From the NCBI RefSeq assembly GCF_009910705.1, contig NZ_JAAAXJ010000008.1, positions 124,001 through 188,000 of the forward strand: a DNA stretch of 64,000 bases, given 5' to 3'. Source of the stretch: Microvirga arsenatis. Its GTDB lineage: Bacteria > Pseudomonadota > Alphaproteobacteria > Rhizobiales > Beijerinckiaceae. The position numbers and the translations under genes were made by a program. Position 1 is the first letter of the stretch. The number at the start of each line of letters is the position of its first letter. Of this stretch, positions 38,392-46,793 are shown piece after piece. The notes beneath the pieces are model-generated. The model searched no databases, was not told the origin of the DNA, and saw only the letters and a program-made list of their open reading frames with translations.

Positions 38392-39990
38392 TCACAAGCC
38401 GAGCGAGCCCCCATCCGAGCGGGGATCGTGCACCGCCTCGACGCGCCCGTTGCGCGGGTGCTTCACCAGCATGCCCGCATGGCCGAAGCGCCCGGAATAG
38501 GCCTCGTCCATCTCCTCGACCGTATGGCCGAGCCGAGAGAGGCCGCGGATCAGGCCGGGGTCGAAACGGCTCTCCACCTTCAGCACGGCCTCCTGGCCGC
38601 GCAGGCTCGCATCGAGCAGCCAGCGGGGCGCCTCCACGGCGTCCGCCAGCCCCATGCCGGCCTCTGCATAGCGCGAAAAGATCTGGCTGAGGAATTGAGG
38701 CTGGGTTTCGCCGCCCATCGCTCCGAAGGACAGCACCCGCCCATCGTCGAACACGGCCATGCCCGGATTGAGCGAATGGAGCGGCCGATGGCCCGGCTCC
38801 AGCCGGTTGCGGCTGGCAGAATCGAGCGAGAAGGCGGTGCCGCGGTTGTGCCACAGGATCCCCGTCGCCGGGAGCAGGCAGCCGGAACCATAGGCCCAGA
38901 ACACGGACTGGATGTAGGACACGGCAAGCCCGTCGTGATCGATGGCTCCCATCCAGATGGTGTCCCCGTCGATGGAACGCGGCAGGGGAAAGGAGGCGGC
39001 CCGCTTCATGTCGATGAGGGCGGCCTCCCTGTCCAGCGCCTGGGGCGTCAGGAAGGAGGCCGGGTCGTGGGCGAGGTTCCGGGGGTCCGCCACCACCCGG
39101 TCGCGGATGGAGAAGGCGCGCTTGGCGGCCTCGATCAGCCCGTGATGGCGTTCGGGCGTCTCGCCCTGAAGCCCGTTGAGGCGCTCGACCATGCCGAGGA
39201 TCAGCAGGGTGGCGAGCCCCTGGCTCGGCGGCGGCAGGTTGTAGACGGTCGAGCGCCGCAACCGGACCGAGAGAGGCTCCACCACGCGGGCGCGATAGGT
39301 CTCCAGGTCGCGGCGGGTGATCGGGCTGCCGATCCGCTCCAGATCGCGGGCGATCTCCCGCCCCACATCGCCCCGGTAGAAATCGGCAAGACCCGCATGG
39401 ACGAGCTGCTCCAGGGTGTCGGCAAGGCGCGGCGTTCGCCTCTGCGCGCCCTCCGGCGCTCTCTTGCCTTCGACCAGGAAGGCTTCGGCGAAGCCGGGAA
39501 CCTCATAGAGGGCCGCTTCCTCGCCGGTCTTGAACCGCTCCTCGGAGCGGGAGACCGGGTATCCGTCCCGGGCGAAGCGGATGGCGTCTCCGATCAGCAG
39601 ATCGAGGGGCATCTGCCCGCCGAGCGCCTTGGCGAGTTCGAGGGCGAGAGCCCATCCCCCGACGGCGCCGGCCACGGTGAGCGCCGAATCCGGCCCGCGC
39701 GGCGGGACGGCGTCGTAGCCCTTGTCCCGGTAGCGCCGGATGGTGGCGAGCGCGCCGGCCGGTCCCGAGGCGTCGAGGGCGTGGATGCGGCCCTTGGGCT
39801 CCCGCACGAGCCAGAACCCGTCGCCGCCGATGCCGTTCATGTGCGGATAGACCACCGCGATGGTGGCCGCCATGGCCACCATGGCCTCGATCGCATTGCC
39901 GCCGGCAGCGAGAATGGTCTGGCCGGTCTCGGCCGCGAGGATATGGGGAGCCGCCACGGCGGCTGTCGAGAAGACGGGGGTTTCGGGCAT
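38392..39990 (-). CDS. Gamma-glutamyltransferase family protein
   Basis: From the ATG at 39990 the protein has 532 residues. It has no signal peptide, so it differs from classic periplasmic Ggt and is nearer the cytoplasmic acylase or hydrolase branch. The large subunit begins FSTAAVAAPHILAAETGQ and includes YPHMNGIGGDGF. The autoprocessing Thr that starts the small subunit is in IDGDTIWMGAIDHDG. Later motifs are SFGAMGGETQPQF and the C-terminal GHAGMLV. A GTG start at 40041 would add 17 residues but lacks a ribosome-binding site. The substrate is unknown. Confidence 0.87.
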   Translation of the reverse strand: MPETPVFSTAAVAAPHILAAETGQTILAAGGNAIEAMVAMAATIAVVYPHMNGIGGDGFWLVREPKGRIHALDASGPAGALATIRRYRDKGYDAVPPRGPDSALTVAGAVGGWALALELAKALGGQMPLDLLIGDAIRFARDGYPVSRSEERFKTGEEAALYEVPGFAEAFLVEGKRAPEGAQRRTPRLADTLEQLVHAGLADFYRGDVGREIARDLERIGSPITRRDLETYRARVVEPLSVRLRRSTVYNLPPPSQGLATLLILGMVERLNGLQGETPERHHGLIEAAKRAFSIRDRVVADPRNLAHDPASFLTPQALDREAALIDMKRAASFPLPRSIDGDTIWMGAIDHDGLAVSYIQSVFWAYGSGCLLPATGILWHNRGTAFSLDSASRNRLEPGHRPLHSLNPGMAVFDDGRVLSFGAMGGETQPQFLSQIFSRYAEAGMGLADAVEAPRWLLDASLRGQEAVLKVESRFDPGLIRGLSRLGHTVEEMDEAYSGRFGHAGMLVKHPRNGRVEAVHDPRSDGGSLGL

Positions 39991-40093
39991 GGGCTCTTGA
40001 ATATGGGGCGCGACAGAATGAGATTCGGGGAGAACTTGCACCGGAGGGGGCGTTTAGGGTAGTCCCCTTTGCAACAGACGAAGTGAGGCAGCA

Positions 40094-40336
40094 GTGGCTC
40101 AGGCGAAAAGCACCAACTGGCGCAACGTGATCACCATCATCAGCATCATGATCCTGGTGGGCGCGGAGGTTTTCGGCGTCGCGATCGCCGCCGGCTGGGC
40201 CATCGCGGGGCTGTTCGAGCTCGGCGACCTCGTGGGCTACGCGCTCATGGGCCTGTTCAGCCTGTTCGCTCTCTACATCCTGGTGAACCTCTGGCGCCGC
40301 TGCGTCGCCGTCGAGCCCCTGACCGGACGCGCCTAA
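40094..40336 (+). CDS. Small two-helix membrane protein
   Basis: The 80-residue protein has two strongly hydrophobic segments (about 11-38 and 44-66) and a basic C terminus (LWRRC). It starts with GTG; GAGG lies 7-10 nt before it, supporting translation. I do not recognise a family. It lies alone between the gamma-glutamyltransferase-like gene (divergent) and the convergent DUF1850 gene, whose end it overlaps by 4 nt. Confidence 0.75.
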   Translation: MAQAKSTNWRNVITIISIMILVGAEVFGVAIAAGWAIAGLFELGDLVGYALMGLFSLFALYILVNLWRRCVAVEPLTGRA

Positions 40337-40701
40337 GGCTTTTCACAGACCTTCATCACGATGGGATCGGCCTCGGGCGGCACATAGGCCTCCATCGGGC
40401 GGCACTGGCCTGCCATGCAGATCCGCCAGTCCGCCGTGGCGCCCGAGCGGCGCATGACCACCTGGGCCTGAGGCGGCAGGTTCGGCCTCCACGACCAGAC
40501 CCCACTGCCGAACTTGGCCTCCGGCGGCGGCTCCATCCCGGCCCCGGAGCCGCGCACCCGCGCCTCGACGAGTTCGAGCCCTGCCGGTGTCGAGCGCCAG
40601 TCCTCCTCCCAGGCGATCCTCTCGACCGAATGCGTCCAGGCCAGGGTGATTGCGCCGGCCATGAGGGGCGCGACCGCGGAGCCGGCCAGAAGGCAGATCA
40701 T
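40333..40701 (-). CDS. DUF1850 domain protein of the TRAP system
   Basis: From the ATG at 40701 the protein has 122 residues, with an N-terminal hydrophobic signal-anchor (ICLLAGSAVAPLMAG). AWTHSVERIAWEEDWRSTPAGLEL is the DUF1850 hallmark. The ATG overlaps the stop of the TRAP permease gene (ATGA), so the two are translationally coupled. DUF1850 genes regularly accompany fused TAXI-type permeases; their role is unknown. Confidence 0.9.
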   Translation of the reverse strand: MICLLAGSAVAPLMAGAITLAWTHSVERIAWEEDWRSTPAGLELVEARVRGSGAGMEPPPEAKFGSGVWSWRPNLPPQAQVVMRRSGATADWRICMAGQCRPMEAYVPPEADPIVMKVCEKP

Positions 40702-42992
40702 CAGCCGACGACGGGCTTGGCGACCCGTCGGGTCTGCCAGACGTGGAAGCCCACGAAGAGCGCCGCCAGCACGAAGCCGATCTCGTCGGTCAGCGGAATG
40801 GCAGCCACGAGGAAGCCCGCAGCCGCCGCAGCCCAGATCCGCTCCCACCAGGCCAGAGGCTTCAGGAAATAGCCGATGGCGGCGACTCCCCAGAGCGTCA
40901 TGGCGAGCGAGGCCTTGACGACGATGTAGACCACCGCAAGCCAGTAGCCTGCCCCCTCCAGCCCCGGCACCGGCTGCAGCATCAGGGTGGGGTCATAGAC
41001 GGCCATGTAGGGGATGACGAAGCCCGGCAGCGCGATCTTGACCGCCTGGATGCCGATCTTGAGGCCCGATTCCTTGGCCATGGGGGCTGCCGCGAAAGCG
41101 GCCAGCGCGACCGGCGGCGTCAGGTCCGCCATGATGCCGAAGTAGAAGACGAACATGTGCGAGACGATGAGCGGCACATCGAGCTGCAGCAGGATCGGCG
41201 CGGCGAGCGACGAGGTGATGATGTAGTTCGGGATCGTCGGGATGCCCATGCCCAGGATCAGGCTGAAGATCATGGTCAGCACCAGGGCGGCAAAGATGTT
41301 CTCCTTGCCGATGGAGATCATCCAGGTGCCCACGATGGTGCCGAGCCCGGTGAGCGTCATGGTACCGATGACGATGCCGACGACGGCGCAGGCAAGGCCC
41401 ACGGGAAGCGCCTGGCGCGCGCCGTCCGCCAAGGCATCGACGCAGGCTTTCAAGGTCGTGCGTCCCCGACCCGAAAAGGCGTTCCACAGGGAGAGGGCCG
41501 CCACCACGAGCACGACGAGCGTCACGGTCGAAGCGAGCGAATAGGCGGAGACCAGCGCCAGACCGATCCAGAAAGCGATGCGCAGGGCCGGCGTGCCGAG
41601 ACCCGCCGCGATGGCCGTGCCGAGGATCAGCGCCACGGTGAGCGAGAGGCCGACCGCACCGGCGAAGAGCGGCGTGTATCCGGCAAAGAGCAGGTAGACC
41701 AGTACGCCGAGTGGAGCGAGGAGGAACCACTTCCTCCTCATCTCGGCCCAAGCATCGGGCAGCTCGCTTTTGGGCAGGCCACGCAGGTTACGCTTGCCGG
41801 CCTCGAGATGCACCGCCAGATAGCAGGCCGCGAAATAGAGGATCGCCGGGATGATCGCAGCCTCGACGATCTTCGAGTAGGGCACGTCGATGGTCTCGGC
41901 CATGATGAAGGCCACGGCGCCCATGACCGGCGGCATGATCTGGCCGCCCATGGACGAGGTCGCCTCCACTCCGCCGGCGAAAGCGGAGGGGAAGCCGAAG
42001 CGCTTCATGAGCGGGATCGTGAATTGGCCCGAGGCCACCACGTTGGCGACGCCCGAGCCCGACACGGTGCCCATGAGCGCGGAGGACGCCACGCAGACCT
42101 TGCCGGGACCGCCCTGCTTGTCGCCGAAGACCGCCATGGAGATGTCGTTGAAGAAATCGATGACGCCGGCCTTCTCCATGAAGGCGCCGAACAGGATGAA
42201 CAGGAAGATGTAGGTGGCCGAAACCAGCGTGGGCGTGCCGTAGATGCCCTCCGTTCCGAAGGACATGTGCTCGACCACCTGCTCGAGCGAGTAGCCGCGA
42301 TGGTCGAGGGGAGCCGGCAGGAGGTGCCCGAACAGGCAGTAGGACAGGAACAGGCCCGCGACGATGGGAAGCGCCGGACCCATGACGCGCCAGATGAGAT
42401 ACATGAGGATCGCGAGCCCGGCGATGCCCACGGCAAGATCGACCGTCGTGAGATCGCCTGCGCGAACGACAAGCTCCTCGTAGAAGGCCCAGTGGTACAG
42501 GCCCACCAGGAAGCTGACGGCACCGACGATCCAGCCGAGGGCGCGCAGGGACGAGGAGCCCGAGCGGTGATTGGCGATCATCGCCCCTGCCACGAGGCAC
42601 AGGAAGCCCACGTGGAGGGTGCGCACCACCTGGCTCGGCATGCTGCCGCCGAACCGCAGGACGAGCCCGAAGGCGACCGCGACGGCGAGCCAGGCAAGGA
42701 TGCCATCGACGCTGCGGCGGCGGCGAACGGCAAGCCCGATCAGCCAGGCCGCCCAGGCCACCATGGTGACGGCCCAGAGATGCGTGAGGCTCAAGCCTGC
42801 GATGAAGGGCTGGTCGAGGGGAATGCCGAAGGAGGTGATGATCTGGAACGTGGAGAACGAGACGGCGATCCAGAACAGGAGCCTCCCCAGGAAACCCTCG
42901 CCGAAGCTTTCCGGCAGGCCGTGCTCCGGATTCACGGATTCCGCCGGCGCTTCCATCTGGGCGAGTTCGGAAGCGTTGACGCCCTGGCTCAT
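40701..42992 (-). CDS. TRAP transporter fused 4TM/12TM permease, TAXI type
   Basis: The 763-residue membrane protein fuses the small (DctQ-like) and large (DctM-like) TRAP subunits. About 18 hydrophobic segments are visible. GSGVANVVASGQFTIPLMKRFGFP and GVEATSSMGGQIMPPVMGAVAFIMAE are typical of the family, as is GMGIPTIPNYIITSSLAAPILLQL in the second half. The ATG at 42992 has GAGGAG 6-11 nt upstream; a longer frame reaches into the terminator region. It uses a cation gradient with the TAXI binding protein to import an unknown, probably carboxylate, substrate. Confidence 0.94.
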   Translation of the reverse strand: MSQGVNASELAQMEAPAESVNPEHGLPESFGEGFLGRLLFWIAVSFSTFQIITSFGIPLDQPFIAGLSLTHLWAVTMVAWAAWLIGLAVRRRRSVDGILAWLAVAVAFGLVLRFGGSMPSQVVRTLHVGFLCLVAGAMIANHRSGSSSLRALGWIVGAVSFLVGLYHWAFYEELVVRAGDLTTVDLAVGIAGLAILMYLIWRVMGPALPIVAGLFLSYCLFGHLLPAPLDHRGYSLEQVVEHMSFGTEGIYGTPTLVSATYIFLFILFGAFMEKAGVIDFFNDISMAVFGDKQGGPGKVCVASSALMGTVSGSGVANVVASGQFTIPLMKRFGFPSAFAGGVEATSSMGGQIMPPVMGAVAFIMAETIDVPYSKIVEAAIIPAILYFAACYLAVHLEAGKRNLRGLPKSELPDAWAEMRRKWFLLAPLGVLVYLLFAGYTPLFAGAVGLSLTVALILGTAIAAGLGTPALRIAFWIGLALVSAYSLASTVTLVVLVVAALSLWNAFSGRGRTTLKACVDALADGARQALPVGLACAVVGIVIGTMTLTGLGTIVGTWMISIGKENIFAALVLTMIFSLILGMGIPTIPNYIITSSLAAPILLQLDVPLIVSHMFVFYFGIMADLTPPVALAAFAAAPMAKESGLKIGIQAVKIALPGFVIPYMAVYDPTLMLQPVPGLEGAGYWLAVVYIVVKASLAMTLWGVAAIGYFLKPLAWWERIWAAAAAGFLVAAIPLTDEIGFVLAALFVGFHVWQTRRVAKPVVG

Positions 42993-43025
42993 CTGCGGCT
43001 CCTCACGGATCGTTCTTCTTGTCAC

Positions 43026-43056
43026 GAAAAAGCCGGAGCAGTTCACCTGCCCCGGC
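43026..43056 (-). terminator. Intrinsic terminator between TAXI binding protein and permease genes
   Basis: On the minus strand GCCGGGGCAG-GTGAA-CTGCTCCGGC (10-bp arms with one G-T pair) is followed by TTTTTC. It lies just after the binding-protein stop and before the permease ribosome-binding site. Partial termination here would give more binding protein than permease. Confidence 0.8.
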
Positions 43057-43084
43057 CCGTTTGTCAATCAAGGGAGGGGTGAAA

Positions 43085-44053
43085 TCACGAACCCTGCTTC
43101 TTGACGCCTTTTTCGTCGAAGTAGCGCTGCGCGCCGGGATGCATCGGAATCGGCATGCCGGAGAGCGCGCTCTCGAGCTTGATGTCCTTGGCGGCGGCAT
43201 GGGCGGCCACCAGGTCCGGCAGGCTTTCATAGATCGCCTTGGTCATCTGGTAGACGGTCTCGTCCTTCACGCCGGAATGGGTGACGAGGTAGTTCACGAC
43301 GGCTGCCGTCTGCACGGGGGCCGTCTGGCCGCCATAGGTGTTGGCCGGGATCGTGGCCTTCACGTAGGGCGTGCCGACCTTGTCCACGACGGAGGCCGGA
43401 ATCTCCACCACCACGATCGGCACGGAGGTGGCAAGATCGCGGATCGAGGAGACGCCGAGGCCGGCCGATTGCAGGGTGGCGTCGAGCTGGCGGTTCTTCA
43501 TGAGCTCGACGGACTCGCCGAAGGGCAGATACTCGACCTTGCCGAGATCCTTGTAGGAGAGGCCCGCGCCCTGGAGGATCGCCCGGGCGTTGAGCTCGGT
43601 ACCGGATTTCGGCGCGCCGACGGACAGGCGCTTGCCCTTGAGATCCGCCAGCGACTTGATGCCGGATTCCTGGGTGGCCACGATCTGGATGTAGTTCGGG
43701 TAGATGGCGGTGATGCCGCGCAGCTTGTCGAGCTTGCCCTTGAAGCCCGCCTCCTCGTCGCCGGCCCAGCCCATGGCGAGGCTGTCGCCCAGGGTGAAGC
43801 CGATCTCGCCCTTGCCCTGCTGCAGGAGGGTGAGGTTCTCGACGGAGGCCTTCGTGGCCTGGACCGACGGACGGGAGCCCTGCACCTTGTCGGTGAAGAT
43901 CTTGGAGAGTGCAACGCCGAGCGGGTAATAGACGCCGGAGGTGCCGCCGGTCAGGACGTTGATGAAATCCTGGGCGTGGGCGGGAAGGCTTGCTCCGGCC
44001 AGCGCGATGGCGGTTGCTGCGCCCACGAGGCGGCGCATGACTTTTCGATGCAT
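43085..44053 (-). CDS. TAXI-family TRAP transporter solute-binding protein
   Basis: The 322-residue periplasmic protein has a signal peptide ending at SLPAHAQ. The mature part starts with DFINVLTGGTSGVYYPLGVALSKI, the family hallmark. LKGKRLSVGAPKSGTELNAR and YGGQTAPVQT are further conserved segments. It delivers solute to the fused permease downstream. It is the first gene of the three-gene unit binding protein, permease, DUF1850. Confidence 0.95.
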   Translation of the reverse strand: MHRKVMRRLVGAATAIALAGASLPAHAQDFINVLTGGTSGVYYPLGVALSKIFTDKVQGSRPSVQATKASVENLTLLQQGKGEIGFTLGDSLAMGWAGDEEAGFKGKLDKLRGITAIYPNYIQIVATQESGIKSLADLKGKRLSVGAPKSGTELNARAILQGAGLSYKDLGKVEYLPFGESVELMKNRQLDATLQSAGLGVSSIRDLATSVPIVVVEIPASVVDKVGTPYVKATIPANTYGGQTAPVQTAAVVNYLVTHSGVKDETVYQMTKAIYESLPDLVAAHAAAKDIKLESALSGMPIPMHPGAQRYFDEKGVKKQGS

Positions 44054-44194
44054 GGCGTACTCCCTATCTGTGGCGCAGCCGTCGCCGCACCTGTGTGTGG
44101 GGTAACTTTGACCGCTGACGAGGAATTCTCAAGAGGCTAAGAGGGACTTAATCCTGCCACCTTGGTCGGTAGGGGTGCCCTCCTCCACAGATAC

Positions 44195-45784
44195 ATGCGC
44201 TCATCCATGATCAATCGTCGCCAGTTCCTTCAAACCGCAACCGCCACGGCGGCCCTTGCCGCCCAGGGATTCTCCGCCCCTGCCCTGGCGCAGCAGGGCC
44301 TGAAGATGGGGGCCTCCTCGCCGTTCTCCTTCGACGATCTGAAGAAGCGGGCGCAGAGCATGGCCCGTTCCTCTTACCTGGCGCCGCCCAGCCCCTCCCC
44401 GGAGGTGCTCCACCAGATCGATTACGACGCCCATGGCAAGATCCGGTTCAAGACGGACCTCGCGCTCTGGGCCAACGGCCCCAGCGAGTTCCCGGTCACC
44501 TTCTTTCACCTGGGCCGCTTCTTCCAGAAGCCGGTGCGCATGCATGTGGTCGAGGGCGGACAGGCCCGCGAGATCATCTACGACAGCAACTACTTCGACA
44601 TGCCGGCGGACTCGCCGGCCCATAAGCTGCCGGACAATTCGGGCTTTGCCGGATTCCGCTTCCAGGAGGCGCGGACCGGCAAGCTCGACTGGCGCAGAAA
44701 CGACTGGGTGGCCTTCCTCGGCGCTTCCTACTTCCGGGCCATCGGCGAGCTCTACCAGTACGGCCTCTCCGCCCGCGGCCTCGCGGTGGACGTGGCCGTG
44801 TTCGGGAAGAGCGAGGAATTCCCCGACTTCACCCATGTCTACTTCGAGACGCCGCAGCCGGGCTCCAACACGGTCACCGTCTATGCGCTCCTCGACGGCC
44901 CAAGCGTGGCCGGAGCCTACCGCTTCGTGATGCAGCGCGCCGCCGCGGTCATCATGGACATCGACAGCGCGGTCTACATGCGCCAGGACGTAAGCCGCCT
45001 CGGTCTTGCGCCGCTCACCTCCATGTACTGGTATTCGGAGAAGGCGAAGACCACCGCCATCGACTGGCGGCCGGAGATCCACGACTCGGACGGTCTGGCC
45101 CTCTGGACCGGTGCCGGGGAGCGCATCTGGCGCCCCCTGAACAACCCGCCGCGCATCATCACCTCGGCCTTCGCCGACGAAAATCCGAAGGGCTTCGGCC
45201 TGCTCCAGCGCGACCGGAACTTCGACCACTACCTCGACGGCGTCTATTACGACCGCCGCCCCTCCCTCTGGATCGAGCCGCAGGGCGCCTGGGGCCGGGG
45301 CTCCGTCCAACTCGTGGAGATCCCCACCGACGACGAGATCCACGACAACATCGTGGCCATGTGGGTGCCGGCCGAGCCGGTGCGGGCAGGACAGGCGCTC
45401 GAGCTGCGCTATCGCATGCACTGGTCGGCGGAGGAGCCCTATCCGACGCCGCTGGCCCGGGTGATCGCCACCCGCCTCGGCAATGGCGGCCAGGCGGGCA
45501 CCAACCGGCCGAAGGGCGTGCGCAAGTTCATGGTGGAGTTCATCGGCCAGCCCCTGACCAAGCTGCCGAGCGGCGTGATCCCGAATCCCGTGCTCACCGC
45601 CTCCCGCGGCGAGTTCTCGAACATCCTCACCGAAGCCGTACCCAACAACGTGCCCGGCCACTGGCGCACCCAGTTCGACCTGACCGTGACCGGAACCGAG
45701 CCGGTGGAGATGCGCTGCTACCTGCGCAACGGCGACGAGGTGCTGAGCGAGACCTGGCTTTATCAATATCACCCCGCCTTCTAA
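44195..45784 (+). CDS. opgG: Periplasmic glucan biosynthesis protein, OpgG/OpgD family
   Basis: The 529-residue MdoG-domain protein has a twin-arginine export signal (NRRQFLQTATATAALAA, cleavage near ALAQQ). OpgG and OpgD shape osmoregulated periplasmic glucans; the E. coli OpgD protein has beta-1,2-glucanase activity (family GH186). The family segments FDDLKKRAQ, FLGASYFRAIGELYQYGLSARGLA, RPEIHDSDGLALWTGAGE, NPKGFGLLQRDRNFDHY and FMVEFIGQPL are all present. The Tat signal resembles OpgD more than OpgG. The start may be 44195 or 44207; neither has a clear ribosome-binding site. A second paralogue lies at 57814-59382. Confidence 0.9.
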   Translation: MRSSMINRRQFLQTATATAALAAQGFSAPALAQQGLKMGASSPFSFDDLKKRAQSMARSSYLAPPSPSPEVLHQIDYDAHGKIRFKTDLALWANGPSEFPVTFFHLGRFFQKPVRMHVVEGGQAREIIYDSNYFDMPADSPAHKLPDNSGFAGFRFQEARTGKLDWRRNDWVAFLGASYFRAIGELYQYGLSARGLAVDVAVFGKSEEFPDFTHVYFETPQPGSNTVTVYALLDGPSVAGAYRFVMQRAAAVIMDIDSAVYMRQDVSRLGLAPLTSMYWYSEKAKTTAIDWRPEIHDSDGLALWTGAGERIWRPLNNPPRIITSAFADENPKGFGLLQRDRNFDHYLDGVYYDRRPSLWIEPQGAWGRGSVQLVEIPTDDEIHDNIVAMWVPAEPVRAGQALELRYRMHWSAEEPYPTPLARVIATRLGNGGQAGTNRPKGVRKFMVEFIGQPLTKLPSGVIPNPVLTASRGEFSNILTEAVPNNVPGHWRTQFDLTVTGTEPVEMRCYLRNGDEVLSETWLYQYHPAF

Positions 45785-45812
45785 AAAGCCTTGTAAACCA
45801 AGTTGTTCAAGG

Positions 45813-45834
45813 GGCGTATAAAATACTGTACGCC
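45813..45834. promoter_or_regulatory. Palindromic operator candidate before the zinc-uptake block
   Basis: GGCGTA and TACGCC form a 22-bp inverted repeat enclosing GTATAAAATAC, itself a perfect palindrome (GTAT-AAA-ATAC) and containing a TATAAAAT sequence like a -10 box. It ends 39 bp before the first gene of the zinc block. A zinc repressor (Zur) site is expected here, but the sequence does not closely match the rhizobial Zur consensus I remember, so the regulator is left open. Confidence 0.45.
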
Positions 45835-45872
45835 TCTGGAAATCCGCTCGGGATCGGTCTATGTAGGTGGCC

Positions 45873-46031
45873 ATGTCCCATGGCCATCACCACCACCATG
45901 CCCACGAGCACCGGGCAATTGCCGCTGAGCCTACCTTCTCGCTCCTGCGCCTCTCGGTCGGGCAGCGCGTGGCCGGAGCCGGCGTCCTGCTGGCCGGTCT
46001 GTGGCTGATGGTCCTCGGAGTCATGGGGTAG
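45873..46031 (+). CDS. Small His-rich single-span membrane protein
   Basis: The 52-residue protein begins MSHGHHHHHAHEHRAIAAEP: eight histidines in the first 13 residues, with two acidic residues nearby. A single hydrophobic helix (about 32-51, AGAGVLLAGLWLMVLGVMG) forms the C terminus. AGGTGG lies 4-9 nt before the ATG. The stop is 3 nt before the ATP-binding gene of a zinc ABC importer, so it is the first gene of that operon. The layout fits a membrane-tethered zinc-binding tail, perhaps feeding or sensing the importer. I do not recognise a named family. Confidence 0.82.
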   Translation: MSHGHHHHHAHEHRAIAAEPTFSLLRLSVGQRVAGAGVLLAGLWLMVLGVMG

Positions 46032-46034
46032 CGC

Positions 46035-46784
46035 ATGTCTCACGCACCCTCCGCCATCCGCTTCGATGAAGTGACCCTGGGCTACGGCCGCCGGCCCGCC
46101 GTGCACCATCTCGACGGGGAAATCCCGGCGGGGAGCCTCATGGCCGTGGTCGGGCCCAACGGGGCCGGAAAGTCCACCCTGCTCAAGGGCATCGTCGGGA
46201 CGCTCAAGCCCCTGGAGGGCCATATCCGCCTCAAGCACCCGGCCTCGGGCATCGCTTACCTCCCCCAGGCCGCCGAGATCGACCGCTCCTTCCCGCTGTC
46301 TGTCTATGACCTCGTCGCCATGGGCCTGTGGTCTCGCTCCGGCCTCTTCGGCAGCATCGGCCGGCAGGACAGGACCAGGATCGAGCAGGCCCTGGCGGCG
46401 GTGGGCCTCATCGGCTTCGAGCGGCGGCCCATCTCGACCCTGTCCGGCGGGCAGATGCAGCGGGCTCTCTTCGCCCGGCTTCTGCTTCAGGATGCTCCCG
46501 TGATCCTGTTGGACGAGCCCTTCACCGCCATCGACGCCAAGACCACTGCCGACCTGCTCGCCGTCGTCCGCCGCTGGCATACCGAGTCCCGCACGGTGGT
46601 GGCCGTGCTGCACGACCTCGACATGGTCCAGCGCATCTTCCCGCAGACCCTGCTCATCGCCCGCGAGCCGGTGGCCTGGGGCCTGACGCACGAGGTCCTG
46701 AGCCCCGAGAACCTTCTCAGGGCCCGCCGCATGGTGGAGGCCCACGATCCGCATGCGGACGTGTGCCACCGCAGCGTCGCATAA
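46035..46784 (+). CDS. aztA: Zinc ABC transporter, ATP-binding protein
   Basis: The 249-residue ATPase of the metal-importer type has Walker A GPNGAGKSTL, the Q loop near AYLPQAAEI, the signature LSGGQMQRALFARLL, Walker B VILLDEPFTAID and the switch His in VAVLHDLDM. It energises uptake with the permease and binding protein that follow at 9 nt and 25 nt. The sequence fits the AztA/ZnuC group of zinc importers; manganese cannot be excluded from this gene alone. Confidence 0.93.
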   Translation: MSHAPSAIRFDEVTLGYGRRPAVHHLDGEIPAGSLMAVVGPNGAGKSTLLKGIVGTLKPLEGHIRLKHPASGIAYLPQAAEIDRSFPLSVYDLVAMGLWSRSGLFGSIGRQDRTRIEQALAAVGLIGFERRPISTLSGGQMQRALFARLLLQDAPVILLDEPFTAIDAKTTADLLAVVRRWHTESRTVVAVLHDLDMVQRIFPQTLLIAREPVAWGLTHEVLSPENLLRARRMVEAHDPHADVCHRSVA

Positions 46785-46793
46785 CGGCTTGCC

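Noticed and set aside
45791..45815. The hairpin CCTTG...CAAGG after the glucan gene as its terminator
   Set aside because: The stem is short and interrupted, and no T-run follows; it may be chance.
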